A program made the translations under genes and the position numbers. The notes under the pieces were generated by a model that was not told the origin of the DNA, searched no databases, and saw nothing but the letters and a program-made list of their open reading frames with translations. From NCBI GenBank assembly GCA_016872795.1, contig VGYZ01000023.1, positions 1 through 50,464 on the forward strand: a stretch of 50,464 nucleotides of DNA, read 5' to 3'. Origin of the DNA: Planctomycetota bacterium (GTDB lineage: Bacteria > Planctomycetota > UBA1135 > GCA-002686595). The first letter of the stretch is position 1. Each line of letters opens with the position of its first letter. Of the stretch, positions 7,953 to 15,804 are shown piece after piece.

Positions 7953-9932
7953 TCAGTCGATGTCGAGCGCGAGCACGCGGGCCGCCCGCGGCCCCTCCTC
8001 GATGTCGAGGCGCCATTCGTGCGAGCGCAGGTGGCAATGGCCGGACGCGTCGCACACATAGGCGAGCGCCTGCACGCACACGAGGCCTGAGCCGGCGACT
8101 CCGAGCGGTACGCGCGTCTCACTCTCCGTGAGCGCACCGGAGACATGTTTAGCGGCGACGAGTCCGCCTTCGCGCAGCACTCGGAACTGCGACGGTGCGC
8201 CGGGCGCCATGCGCTCGCCCGCCTCGAGCGGAACGCGCAGCACCAGCTCGCAAGCTCCTGCCGCGAGTCGACGACGCAGCTGCGGATGCCGCACGGTCTG
8301 CGGCCAGTACGCGAGCGGCGCGGCGTCGAGAGCCGCTGCCTGCGCCACCATCGGCACCGGCACGCCCGCGAGCGGCAGCGTGCGCACGACATGCTCGACG
8401 AGGTCGATCACTCGCACGACATGGTTGCCCGTGTCGGCGACATACAGGCGCTCGCCCGCGAGCGAGAGCCCACCGGGCTCGCAGAAGCGCGCTCGCTCGC
8501 ACTCGCCATCGACCCAACCGGCGCTCGGCGCGCCCGCGTAGCGCGACACCGTGCCCGTGTCGGGATCGAGCAGCTTGATCTGATGGTTGTAGCTGTCGGC
8601 GACATAGGCCAGTGCGCGCTCGGGCTCACAGGTCGGATCGCAGGCGACGGCGAGCGGATGCTGGAAGCGTCGGCCGAGGCCCGCGCCTTCTTCGTCGCCG
8701 AAGTGGAACAGGTCGCGTGGCTCGCTCGCGCCGCCCGCGAGGGTGGCGACGCGCCGGGTGTCGAGCTCGAGTGCGCGCACCGAGCTCGACTCGGAGTCCG
8801 CCACGAGCACGCGTCGGCCCAGTCGCGCGAGGCCGGAGGGTTGCGCGAGGGCGGCGAGCTCGAAGGCGCCGTCGCGGCGCAGCTCGCTGCCGTCGCCCGC
8901 GAGCGGGCGCACGGATTGCGTGCGCGGATCGTAGCTCCACACCTGATGCAGGCCGGCCAACGCGACGAAGATCTCGCCGTCGACGGCGCACAGGTCCCAC
9001 GGAGAGTTGAGCGCGGCGGAGCGCGCCGGGAGCGGCCGCGCGCGTTCGTAGCCCTGCCGTCCGTTGCCCGCGACCGTCTCGACGCGCCCCGTCCGCAGGT
9101 CGATGCGGCGCAGCGCGTGGTTGCGCGTGTCGGCGACATAGAGCGCGTCATCGAGCCGCGCGAGCCCCTGCGGACCGCGCAAGCGCGCCTGTGCGGCCTC
9201 GCCGTCCTCGAGCCCCGCCAAGCCGCTGCCGAACTGGCGCAGGAAGCGCCCCTCGAGGTCGAGCTCGAGCACGCGATCGTGGCCGCTGTCGGCGATCCAC
9301 ACTCGCTCGCGGTCCGCGTCGGCGAGCAGCTTGCCCGGAAAGCGCAGCTCGCGCGGCAGAGTGCGCTGGCTTTCGCTTCGCAGCGGGAGCGCGCTCGGCT
9401 CGAACGCGCCGGGCAGCGCGTGGTAGTGCTCGAGCGCGGCTTCGACGAGCGCGTCGAGCACCGCGCGCTGGCCTTCGCCGGAGAGCTGCGCGAGCATGTA
9501 TCCGTCTGGACCGACGAGCACGAGCGTCGGCCACGCGCGCACGCCGTAGCGCTTCCAGATGTCGAAGTCGCCATCGAGCACCACGGGATGCGCGATGCCT
9601 TCGCGCAGCACGGCGTCGCGGACTCGCTCGACATCGCGCTCGTTGGCGAACTTCGATGTGTGCACGCCGACGATGGCGAACGGCTCTCCGCGGAAGCGCT
9701 CTTCGAGCCAGGCGAGGTCCCCGAGCACATGCAGGCAGTTGATGCAGCACGCGGTCCAGAAGTCGAGCAACACCAGCTTGCCGACGAGGTCCGGCGAGCT
9801 TGCTAGCGGCCGTGCGACATTGAGCCACGCCTTGCCTTCACCGAGCGACGGAGCGGGCACCTGCGCCGCGGCATTGCGCGCGATGATCTCGCGCGCTTTC
9901 GCCCGCAGCGCTTCCTCGCGAGTCTCGTCCAT
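7953..9932 (-). CDS. Thioredoxin-fold plus NHL-repeat protein (NHLRC2-like)
   Basis: Protein of 659 aa with the three-part layout of the NHLRC2 family. The N-terminal thioredoxin-like domain (about residues 30-175) carries the family-typical CCINC at residues 62-66 in place of a simple CXXC. The NHL beta-propeller follows, with repeated units of the type ADSGHDRVLELD, VADTRNHALRRID and VADSYNHQIKLLD. The last 120 residues form a small beta domain. No signal peptide is visible, so a cytosolic location is likely. The biochemical role of bacterial members is unsettled; a thiol or peroxide function is only suggested by the fold. It begins 3 bp after the stop of the upstream phosphodiesterase-like gene on the same strand, so they probably share a message. 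Confidence 0.88.
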   Translation of the reverse strand: MDETREEALRAKAREIIARNAAAQVPAPSLGEGKAWLNVARPLASSPDLVGKLVLLDFWTACCINCLHVLGDLAWLEERFRGEPFAIVGVHTSKFANERDVERVRDAVLREGIAHPVVLDGDFDIWKRYGVRAWPTLVLVGPDGYMLAQLSGEGQRAVLDALVEAALEHYHALPGAFEPSALPLRSESQRTLPRELRFPGKLLADADRERVWIADSGHDRVLELDLEGRFLRQFGSGLAGLEDGEAAQARLRGPQGLARLDDALYVADTRNHALRRIDLRTGRVETVAGNGRQGYERARPLPARSAALNSPWDLCAVDGEIFVALAGLHQVWSYDPRTQSVRPLAGDGSELRRDGAFELAALAQPSGLARLGRRVLVADSESSSVRALELDTRRVATLAGGASEPRDLFHFGDEEGAGLGRRFQHPLAVACDPTCEPERALAYVADSYNHQIKLLDPDTGTVSRYAGAPSAGWVDGECERARFCEPGGLSLAGERLYVADTGNHVVRVIDLVEHVVRTLPLAGVPVPMVAQAAALDAAPLAYWPQTVRHPQLRRRLAAGACELVLRVPLEAGERMAPGAPSQFRVLREGGLVAAKHVSGALTESETRVPLGVAGSGLVCVQALAYVCDASGHCHLRSHEWRLDIEEGPRAARVLALDID

Positions 9933-9935
9933 CGC

Positions 9936-11330
9936 TCAGCCCTGAGCGAAGAGGAGGCCCAGCACGCGGTCGTGCACGCTCGTCATCGGGACGATCCCGT
10001 CGCGCGGCTCGTCGCCGCAGGCGCCGAAGGGCTGCGAGCACAGAAACACCGGGCCGTCCTTGGGATCGTCGGGGATGCGGCCGTGGCTGCCCTTGACGAG
10101 CTTCGCGTCGAGCGGGATCACATCCATCAGGTAGCGCAGGCCGAGGAACTTCTGCGTGAGGCGGCGCGCGATGCGCAGCTTGGGGAAGGCGAGCGCGGGG
10201 TCGAGGAACAGCTCGCACGGGTCGTAGCCGGGCTTGCGATGGATGTCGACCGTGCGCGCGAAGTCCGGCGCGGCCGCGTCGTCGAGCCAGTAGTAGTAGG
10301 TGAACCACGCGCCCTTGCGCGCGATCACGACGAGGTCACCGCTGCGCGCGTGATCGATGCCGTAGCGGCGCTGCGCGGCGCGGTCGAGCACCTGCTCGAC
10401 GCCGGGCAGGTTGCGCAGCACGAGCGCGGCGTGCGAGCGCGCTTCCGCCGTGCGCGCGTACACATGCGCGACCTGATGGTCGGCCACGGCGAAGGCCGCG
10501 CTCGCGAATGTGTCCAGCGACTCGCCCGCCGGCCCCGGACGCACTTCGAGCAAACCCTCGCTGCGCAGCGCGCGATTGATGTGGATCGGCGTGTCGACGC
10601 TCTCGAGCCCGTACTCGCTCACCACCACGACCGTGGCGCCGATCGCATCCGCCGCCTTGACGATCTTCGCAACCTGCGCATCGACTTCACCGAGCGCGGC
10701 GAGCCCGCGCTCCGACAGCGGCCCGTCCTGCTGGTGGCTGTAGTCGAGATGGGGCAGGTACACCAGCGTCAGCTTCGGTGCGTGCAGCTCGAGCGTGCGC
10801 ACGGCGACATCCGCGATCCAGCGGCTCGACGCGAGTCCCGAGCGCGGGCCCCAGAAGTCGAAGAACGGAAAAGCCCCGAGCTCGCGCTCGATTTGGTCGG
10901 GCAACGCCGGCGGGCGGCCGTAGACGGCGAGCAGCTTGCGTCCGTCCGCGGGATAGAAGGGCCGCGGCGTGATCGACCAGTCGACTCGCGCGCCCATGTT
11001 CCACCACCAGAAGAGCTTCGCGCAGGTGAACTGCGGATCGCGCTCGCGCGCGACCTCGTAGAGCTTCGTCGCGCCGACGAGCGCGTTCGACTGGCGCCAC
11101 AGGGCCACATCGCCGCTGTCGCGGTCGAACCAGCCGTTCCCGACGGCGCCGTGCACGCTCGGCATGCGGCCAGTGAGCATCGTCGCCTGTGCGCTGCATG
11201 TGACGGCCGGCAGGATCGATCCCATCGGCGCGCAGGTTCCGCGGCGCGCGAGCTCGGCGAGCGCTGGAGTGCGCGGCCCGATGTGGCGCGCGGTGAGGCC
11301 GACGACATCGACGAGGACGACGGGTTGCAT
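9936..11330 (-). CDS. Alkaline-phosphatase-superfamily phosphodiesterase/nucleotide pyrophosphatase
   Basis: Member of the type I phosphodiesterase/nucleotide pyrophosphatase family, metal enzymes that cleave phosphodiester or pyrophosphate bonds. Asp8 (VDVVG) and the candidate nucleophile Thr44 (LPAVTCSAQATMLTG) match the family pattern; HLDYSHQQDG supplies the mid-chain Asp/His ligands. Where classical members have S-D-H-G, this protein has S-E-Y-G (VVVSEYGLE). I take that as a subfamily trait, but it could change metal use. The 464 aa chain has no signal peptide, so it is probably cytosolic with an unknown small-molecule substrate. It is divergent from the Rieske gene across 26 bp containing a palindromic -10. 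Confidence 0.82.
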   Translation of the reverse strand: MQPVVLVDVVGLTARHIGPRTPALAELARRGTCAPMGSILPAVTCSAQATMLTGRMPSVHGAVGNGWFDRDSGDVALWRQSNALVGATKLYEVARERDPQFTCAKLFWWWNMGARVDWSITPRPFYPADGRKLLAVYGRPPALPDQIERELGAFPFFDFWGPRSGLASSRWIADVAVRTLELHAPKLTLVYLPHLDYSHQQDGPLSERGLAALGEVDAQVAKIVKAADAIGATVVVVSEYGLESVDTPIHINRALRSEGLLEVRPGPAGESLDTFASAAFAVADHQVAHVYARTAEARSHAALVLRNLPGVEQVLDRAAQRRYGIDHARSGDLVVIARKGAWFTYYYWLDDAAAPDFARTVDIHRKPGYDPCELFLDPALAFPKLRIARRLTQKFLGLRYLMDVIPLDAKLVKGSHGRIPDDPKDGPVFLCSQPFGACGDEPRDGIVPMTSVHDRVLGLLFAQG

Positions 11331-11336
11331 CGAAGC

Positions 11337-11354
11337 GCGGATGCTAGCATCCGC
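11337..11354. promoter_or_regulatory. Palindromic bidirectional -10 between two divergent genes
   Basis: gcggatgctagcatccgc is a perfect 18-bp palindrome. Read on either strand it contains TAGCAT. On plus, TAGCAT (11345-11350) is followed by 6 nt and the ATG at 11357. On minus, TAGCAT (11346-11341) is followed by 10 nt and the ATG at 11330. One element could therefore drive two leaderless or nearly leaderless genes. A repressor site is the alternative reading. Confidence 0.55.
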
Positions 11355-11356
11355 CC

Positions 11357-11707
11357 ATGTTCTCGAAGCTCCTTGGGATGTTCGGCCCCAAGCCGGTGCT
11401 GGTGAAGGGAGCGGGCAAGCTCGCCGAGGGCGAGTCGAAGCGCGTCGCGATCGGCGATCCGCTCGCCGACGGCGTCGAGGTCATTCTCGGACGCGTCGAC
11501 GGCCAGCTGTGCGCGCTCGACCGCCACTGCCCGCACGAGGGCGGACGCCTGATCGACGGACCGCTCGCGGAGGGCCGCTACATGGTGTGCCCGCTGCACA
11601 ACTACAAGTTCGACCCGCGCAACGGGCGCGCGGTCGGCGTGACATGCCCGGACGCGACGACCTACAAGGTGCGCGAGCGCGACGGCGACGCCGAGCTCTT
11701 CGTCTGA
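11357..11707 (+). CDS. Rieske-type [2Fe-2S] ferredoxin
   Basis: Small soluble electron carrier of the NirD/dioxygenase-ferredoxin type (116 aa). Both cluster motifs are present: C58-P-H60 within RHCPHEGGRL and C78-P-L-H81 within MVCPLHNYKF. Together they give two Cys and two His ligands. The chain ends shortly after the second motif, as in stand-alone Rieske ferredoxins. No reductase or oxygenase is adjacent, so its electron partner is unknown. The start at 11357 lies 6 nt after TAGCAT, predicting a leaderless message. It is convergent with the kinase gene, with 22 bp between the stops. Confidence 0.9.
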   Translation: MFSKLLGMFGPKPVLVKGAGKLAEGESKRVAIGDPLADGVEVILGRVDGQLCALDRHCPHEGGRLIDGPLAEGRYMVCPLHNYKFDPRNGRAVGVTCPDATTYKVRERDGDAELFV

Positions 11708-11729
11708 GCGTCCTGCGGGCCTCGCACGC

Positions 11730-14700
11730 TCAGCGCGCGCGCGCGATCTCGAGCACGGCGGCCGTTTCGAGCAGCAGGCGCTGATCCGCCACGGAGGTTT
11801 CGGATTTCGTCGGCCCAAGCGCGCTCGCACGCAGCAGGTTGAACGAGCTGCGCACCGACTCGACATCGTAGAACTCCGCGAGCAACTCGCGGAACGCTGC
11901 TTCCGCCGCGTCGAGCTCTCCGAGCCGCGCGAGCACCATGGTCTCGAAGGCGTGCAGCTCGATGTGCGCGTCGAACTTGCTGTCCGCCGTCGCCGCGGCG
12001 ACGCGCGCCAGCGCGGCGCGACTGGCGAGCAGCCCGTCGCGATCGCCCGTCGGGGCCGCGAGCCGGTAGCGCGCCGCGCCCTCGTGCAACGCTGCGAGCA
12101 TGTTGAGCGGCTCCTCGCGGCCGAGCTCGAGCGCCTGCCAAAGGGCCACGCGGTAGTCGACGGACTCGAGCCGCGGTGCGAGCACCGTTTCCTCGCAGGC
12201 CGCAGCGAGCGCGCGCGACTGCGCGTTCACCGCGTAGGCGAGTCGCAGCGCGGCCTCGCGTCGCTCGGGATCGAGCTGCTGGTCTTGGTGCAGCGCTTCG
12301 AGTGCTGCCTCGCAGCGCAGCCCGTCCACCTCGAAGAGTCGCGCCACGACCTCGACCGCGCTCGCTCGCTCGCGTCGCGATTCCTCGCGGGCCTGCGAGC
12401 GCTCGAGCACCGCATCGCGCGACCACACTCGGATCGCGCCCGACGCGAAGCCGCTCGCGACCATGCTGCCGTCGGCGCTCGCCGCGATCGCCGTCGCGGC
12501 CTCGTCCGAGCGCAGTGTCAGCAGGAGCTCGGAGGTGCCCGCGTCGAAGATGCCGACGCGATTGGAGCGCGTTCGACACAGGAGCCGCCGGTCGCCGTCG
12601 ATCCATGTGATGCGTCCGTCGCTGTCCGCCGAGGCGGGCAGCTCGCTCTTTTGCAGCGTCGCGAGGTCGAGCCGCAGGGTGCGGCTGCCCGCGTCGATCC
12701 ACAGCGCGCTTCCGTCGGCCGAGCGCTGCAGCGCGTAGATGTAGGCACCTGGCTGGTCGACGACCAGTTGGTGCGTCTCGCCTTGGACATCCCACAGCGC
12801 GAGCTGTCCACCCGACGTGCCCGCGGCGAGGCGTTCGTCGTCGAGCCACGCGAGCTCGCCTACGCGCCCGCGCAGGCTGGTGCGCACCGGCAGGAACTCC
12901 CCGGTGGCGACCTCGAAGGCGAGCAGCTCGCCAGCGTCCGTGCCGATGGCGACGCGCTCGCCGAGCGCGTCGAAGGTCACAGCGCTGGGGCGTCCGTTCG
13001 CAGTGAAGCTCACTTCGCGCAGCACCGCGCCGTTCGCGGGATCGCGCACGCGCACCTTCGAGCGCGGCTTGCTGTCCTCGACGGCGGCCGTGACCCAACC
13101 GACGGCGATGCGCGCGCCGTCGCGGCTGGCGCCGATGCAGGCCGGAGCCTCGGCCTCGGTGGGGGAGAGCTGCACGAGGCGCGCGAGCACGCGCTCGAGC
13201 TCGCCGGTGCGCGGATTCCACACGCGCACCTGCCCGGCCTCGAGGGACACGAGGCGATTCGAGCCCGGCAAGAACATCAGTTGGCTCGCTCCAACGCGAC
13301 CGCCGGTGAGCGCGAGCGACTCGCCGATCGCCGTATCCCACAGGCGCAGCGTGCCCTTTTCGCTGCCCGTGACCAGCGCGCGCCCGCCGCGCAGCGGCAG
13401 GGCGGCGAAGAGGTCGACGAGTCCGGCGACGATGCGAGTGCCCTGCTCCGCAGCGAGGTCGCGCGCGCGGATCGAGCCGCCGCGCGTCACGGAGAGCAGG
13501 TTGCGGCCCGTGGCGTCGTAACCGCACCACGAGATCTCGCCAGCGTCCTCGCGCTCGAGGCGCGTGAGTCGGCCCGAGTGCGTGTCCCACTCGCGCACGC
13601 AGTCTTGCCAGCGATGGAGCTCGCCGCCACGCTCGACGTGGCCAGACGCCGCCGCGAGGCGCAGGGCATCGGGGCTGAAGGCCACCGCGCGGATCGGAGC
13701 ATCGCGCTCGCCGAGCCATGCCAGTGCGCGCGTGCGCAGGTCGAGCAATCCCACGAAGCCGTCGGCCGTACCGAAGGCGAGGCGCGCGCCGTCGCGGGAG
13801 AGCGCGAGGCAGCTCGGCTGCGCGCCGAGCGTGTCCCACAAGTCGACGTTTTCGCCGCTCACGGCGTCCACGATGCGCAGCTGGTTTCCGCTCGCGAGCG
13901 CGACGCGGCGACCGTCGGCCGTGAAGGCCAGCGCCGAGACGGGCGCCGAGAGGGTCCAGCGTCGCTCCTCGGCCCGGCCCGGAAGCGCGAGCACGCGCAC
14001 TTCGAGGCTCGAGAGCGCTACCGCGACGCGCTCGCGCGACGGCGAGCTCGCGAGCGCCGTGATGCGCGCCCCGCCGAGGTCGATGTCGCCGAGCGGTCGG
14101 AAGCTCGCGAGGTCGTACGCGCGCAGGATCGACGGCGCTTTCGCGCTGCCCGCGGTGGCGGCGAGCAGCACGCGCTCGTCGGCGTCCGTGGCGAGCGCGA
14201 GGACGCTGTCGAGCGCCGCCGGCGGTGCTTCGCCCTCGAACGTGCGCGGCGCGATCAGCGCGGCGCTCTGGTCGAGCATTTGGTTGAGGAAGTTCCACTC
14301 CCAGCCGCGCAGCTCCTTGGGGCAGTCGCGCAGGCGCTGCCGCACGCGCGCGAGGTCGCGGCTCTCGAGCGCGGCAGCCGCGGCCGCGATGCTCGCGGCG
14401 TACCCGCGCCGACGAGCCTCGTCCGCGTTGGCCTGCGCCACGCGCTTCTCCTCGGCGAGCAGGCGGTTGGCCTCTTCGGTGCGCCCGCGCGCCTCGGTCG
14501 CCTCGCGCGCGCTGGCGTCGGCAATCTCCTTTTCGGCCTGCAACTGCTGGTTGGAGCGCGCCTGCACTGCGATCAGCGCCGCCGAAAGCCCGATCGCGAC
14601 CAGCGCCGCCGACGCGACGGCCGCCGCGAAGCCCTTGTTGCGGCCGATCCACTTCTTGAACTCGACCAGCGCTCCCGTGCGGTGCGCGCGCACGACGCGA

Positions 14701-15722
14701 CCCTCGAGGTACGCGCGCAGATCTTCCGCGAGCTCGAGCATGCTCGCGTAGCGCGCCTCCGGATCGCGGGCCATGGCCTTGTCGCAGATCGCGGCGAGCT
14801 CGTCGTCGGCGCCGCGCGCGCTGCGCTCGAGCGGCTCCGGCGGACCTTCCTTGAGGAGGCGCACGACCGTGAACGGTGAGCGCGTCTCGCCCGGCGGCAT
14901 GTAGGGCATGTGGCCCGCGAGCAGCTCGTACAGCATCGCGCCGAGCGAGTAGACGTCCGAGCGCGGCCCGAGGTCGTCGAGCAAGCCGAGCGCCTGCTCG
15001 GGCGACATGTACGCGGGGGTTCCGACGATGTCGCCGTCGAGGGTGGCGAGCGACGAATCGCCGGCGAGCGTGGTCGCTTGGCGCGCGCTCACCACGCGGC
15101 TCTCGCTCGCCTCGCGGCGTCGATCGTGGCCCGCGCCCGCGCCGAGCACGCGCGCGAGGCCCCAGTCCATCACGTACACCTCGCCGAAGCGACCGACCAT
15201 GACGTTGGCGGGCTTCAGGTCGCGGTGGATCACGCCCTTGTCGTGCGCGAAGGCCATCGCCTCGCACACGCGCAGCAGCACGCCGACCGCGCGCGGCAGA
15301 TTCCAGCCTTCCTCGCCCTTGCGCACCTGCTCGTACACGGCGCGCAGGTCGCGGCCGCGCACGAGCTTCATGGTGAAGTACAGGCGCCCGCCCGCGTCGA
15401 GGCCGAGCTCGTGCACGGGCACGATGCCGGGGTGGTCGAGTTGGCCGGTGACCTGCGCTTCTTCGAGGAAGCGCGCGCGCAGCCGCGCCGCCTCGGTCGA
15501 GTCCGGCTCGAGGCCGCCGAGCTCCTCGAGCATCACCTTCATGGCGAGCTCGCGGTGCAGGTCGCGGTCGTGCACGCGCAGGATCGCGCCCATGCCGCCG
15601 CGCGCGATCTCGCGCTCGTCCTCGTAGCGGCCCGCCACGCGCGGCCGCGCGCGCAGGCGCTCGACGATCTCGCTGGCGGCAGGGCGCGAGCGCGCGTCAT
15701 CGTCTTGGGGGGCGGTCTGCAC
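11730..15722 (-). CDS. Membrane Ser/Thr protein kinase with WD40 beta-propeller
   Basis: PknB-type receptor kinase of about 1330 aa. Kinase domain about residues 33-310: glycine loop ARGGMGAI (40-47), Lys62 in ELAMKVML, catalytic loop HRDLKPAN (166-173) and GTPAYMSPEQ (234-243). The metal-binding Asp is in DWG (186-188) rather than DFG, common in planctomycete kinases. One membrane helix spans about 365-388, followed by a charged, probably coiled segment to about 450. WD40-like repeats then run over some 650 residues (units such as RLWDTAIGESLALTG and RVWNPRTGELERVL), and the C-terminus is an Ala-rich helical region. GTG 15722 is chosen as it begins just before the kinase domain; a -10-like TAGGCT (minus, 15748-15743) lies 20 nt upstream. 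The open frame continuing to 16115 is antisense to the next gene. Confidence 0.9.
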   Translation of the reverse strand: MQTAPQDDDARSRPAASEIVERLRARPRVAGRYEDEREIARGGMGAILRVHDRDLHRELAMKVMLEELGGLEPDSTEAARLRARFLEEAQVTGQLDHPGIVPVHELGLDAGGRLYFTMKLVRGRDLRAVYEQVRKGEEGWNLPRAVGVLLRVCEAMAFAHDKGVIHRDLKPANVMVGRFGEVYVMDWGLARVLGAGAGHDRRREASESRVVSARQATTLAGDSSLATLDGDIVGTPAYMSPEQALGLLDDLGPRSDVYSLGAMLYELLAGHMPYMPPGETRSPFTVVRLLKEGPPEPLERSARGADDELAAICDKAMARDPEARYASMLELAEDLRAYLEGRVVRAHRTGALVEFKKWIGRNKGFAAAVASAALVAIGLSAALIAVQARSNQQLQAEKEIADASAREATEARGRTEEANRLLAEEKRVAQANADEARRRGYAASIAAAAAALESRDLARVRQRLRDCPKELRGWEWNFLNQMLDQSAALIAPRTFEGEAPPAALDSVLALATDADERVLLAATAGSAKAPSILRAYDLASFRPLGDIDLGGARITALASSPSRERVAVALSSLEVRVLALPGRAEERRWTLSAPVSALAFTADGRRVALASGNQLRIVDAVSGENVDLWDTLGAQPSCLALSRDGARLAFGTADGFVGLLDLRTRALAWLGERDAPIRAVAFSPDALRLAAASGHVERGGELHRWQDCVREWDTHSGRLTRLEREDAGEISWCGYDATGRNLLSVTRGGSIRARDLAAEQGTRIVAGLVDLFAALPLRGGRALVTGSEKGTLRLWDTAIGESLALTGGRVGASQLMFLPGSNRLVSLEAGQVRVWNPRTGELERVLARLVQLSPTEAEAPACIGASRDGARIAVGWVTAAVEDSKPRSKVRVRDPANGAVLREVSFTANGRPSAVTFDALGERVAIGTDAGELLAFEVATGEFLPVRTSLRGRVGELAWLDDERLAAGTSGGQLALWDVQGETHQLVVDQPGAYIYALQRSADGSALWIDAGSRTLRLDLATLQKSELPASADSDGRITWIDGDRRLLCRTRSNRVGIFDAGTSELLLTLRSDEAATAIAASADGSMVASGFASGAIRVWSRDAVLERSQAREESRRERASAVEVVARLFEVDGLRCEAALEALHQDQQLDPERREAALRLAYAVNAQSRALAAACEETVLAPRLESVDYRVALWQALELGREEPLNMLAALHEGAARYRLAAPTGDRDGLLASRAALARVAAATADSKFDAHIELHAFETMVLARLGELDAAEAAFRELLAEFYDVESVRSSFNLLRASALGPTKSETSVADQRLLLETAAVLEIARAR

Positions 15723-15804
15723 GGCGGGGAAGTTTCGGGTCGAGCCTAGCAAGCGCCGGCGCGAGACGTTTGCGGAGCGGGGCGCGCCGTCCCACAATCC
15801 GCTC

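Noticed and set aside
9972..11405. Plus-strand open frame of 477 codons opposite the phosphodiesterase-like gene
   Set aside because: Antisense to a conserved enzyme gene and without any domain; it runs into the Rieske gene in a different frame.
11952..14879. Plus-strand open frame of 975 codons inside the kinase gene
   Set aside because: No recognisable motif, low-complexity Arg/Ala composition, fully antisense to the WD40 region of the kinase.
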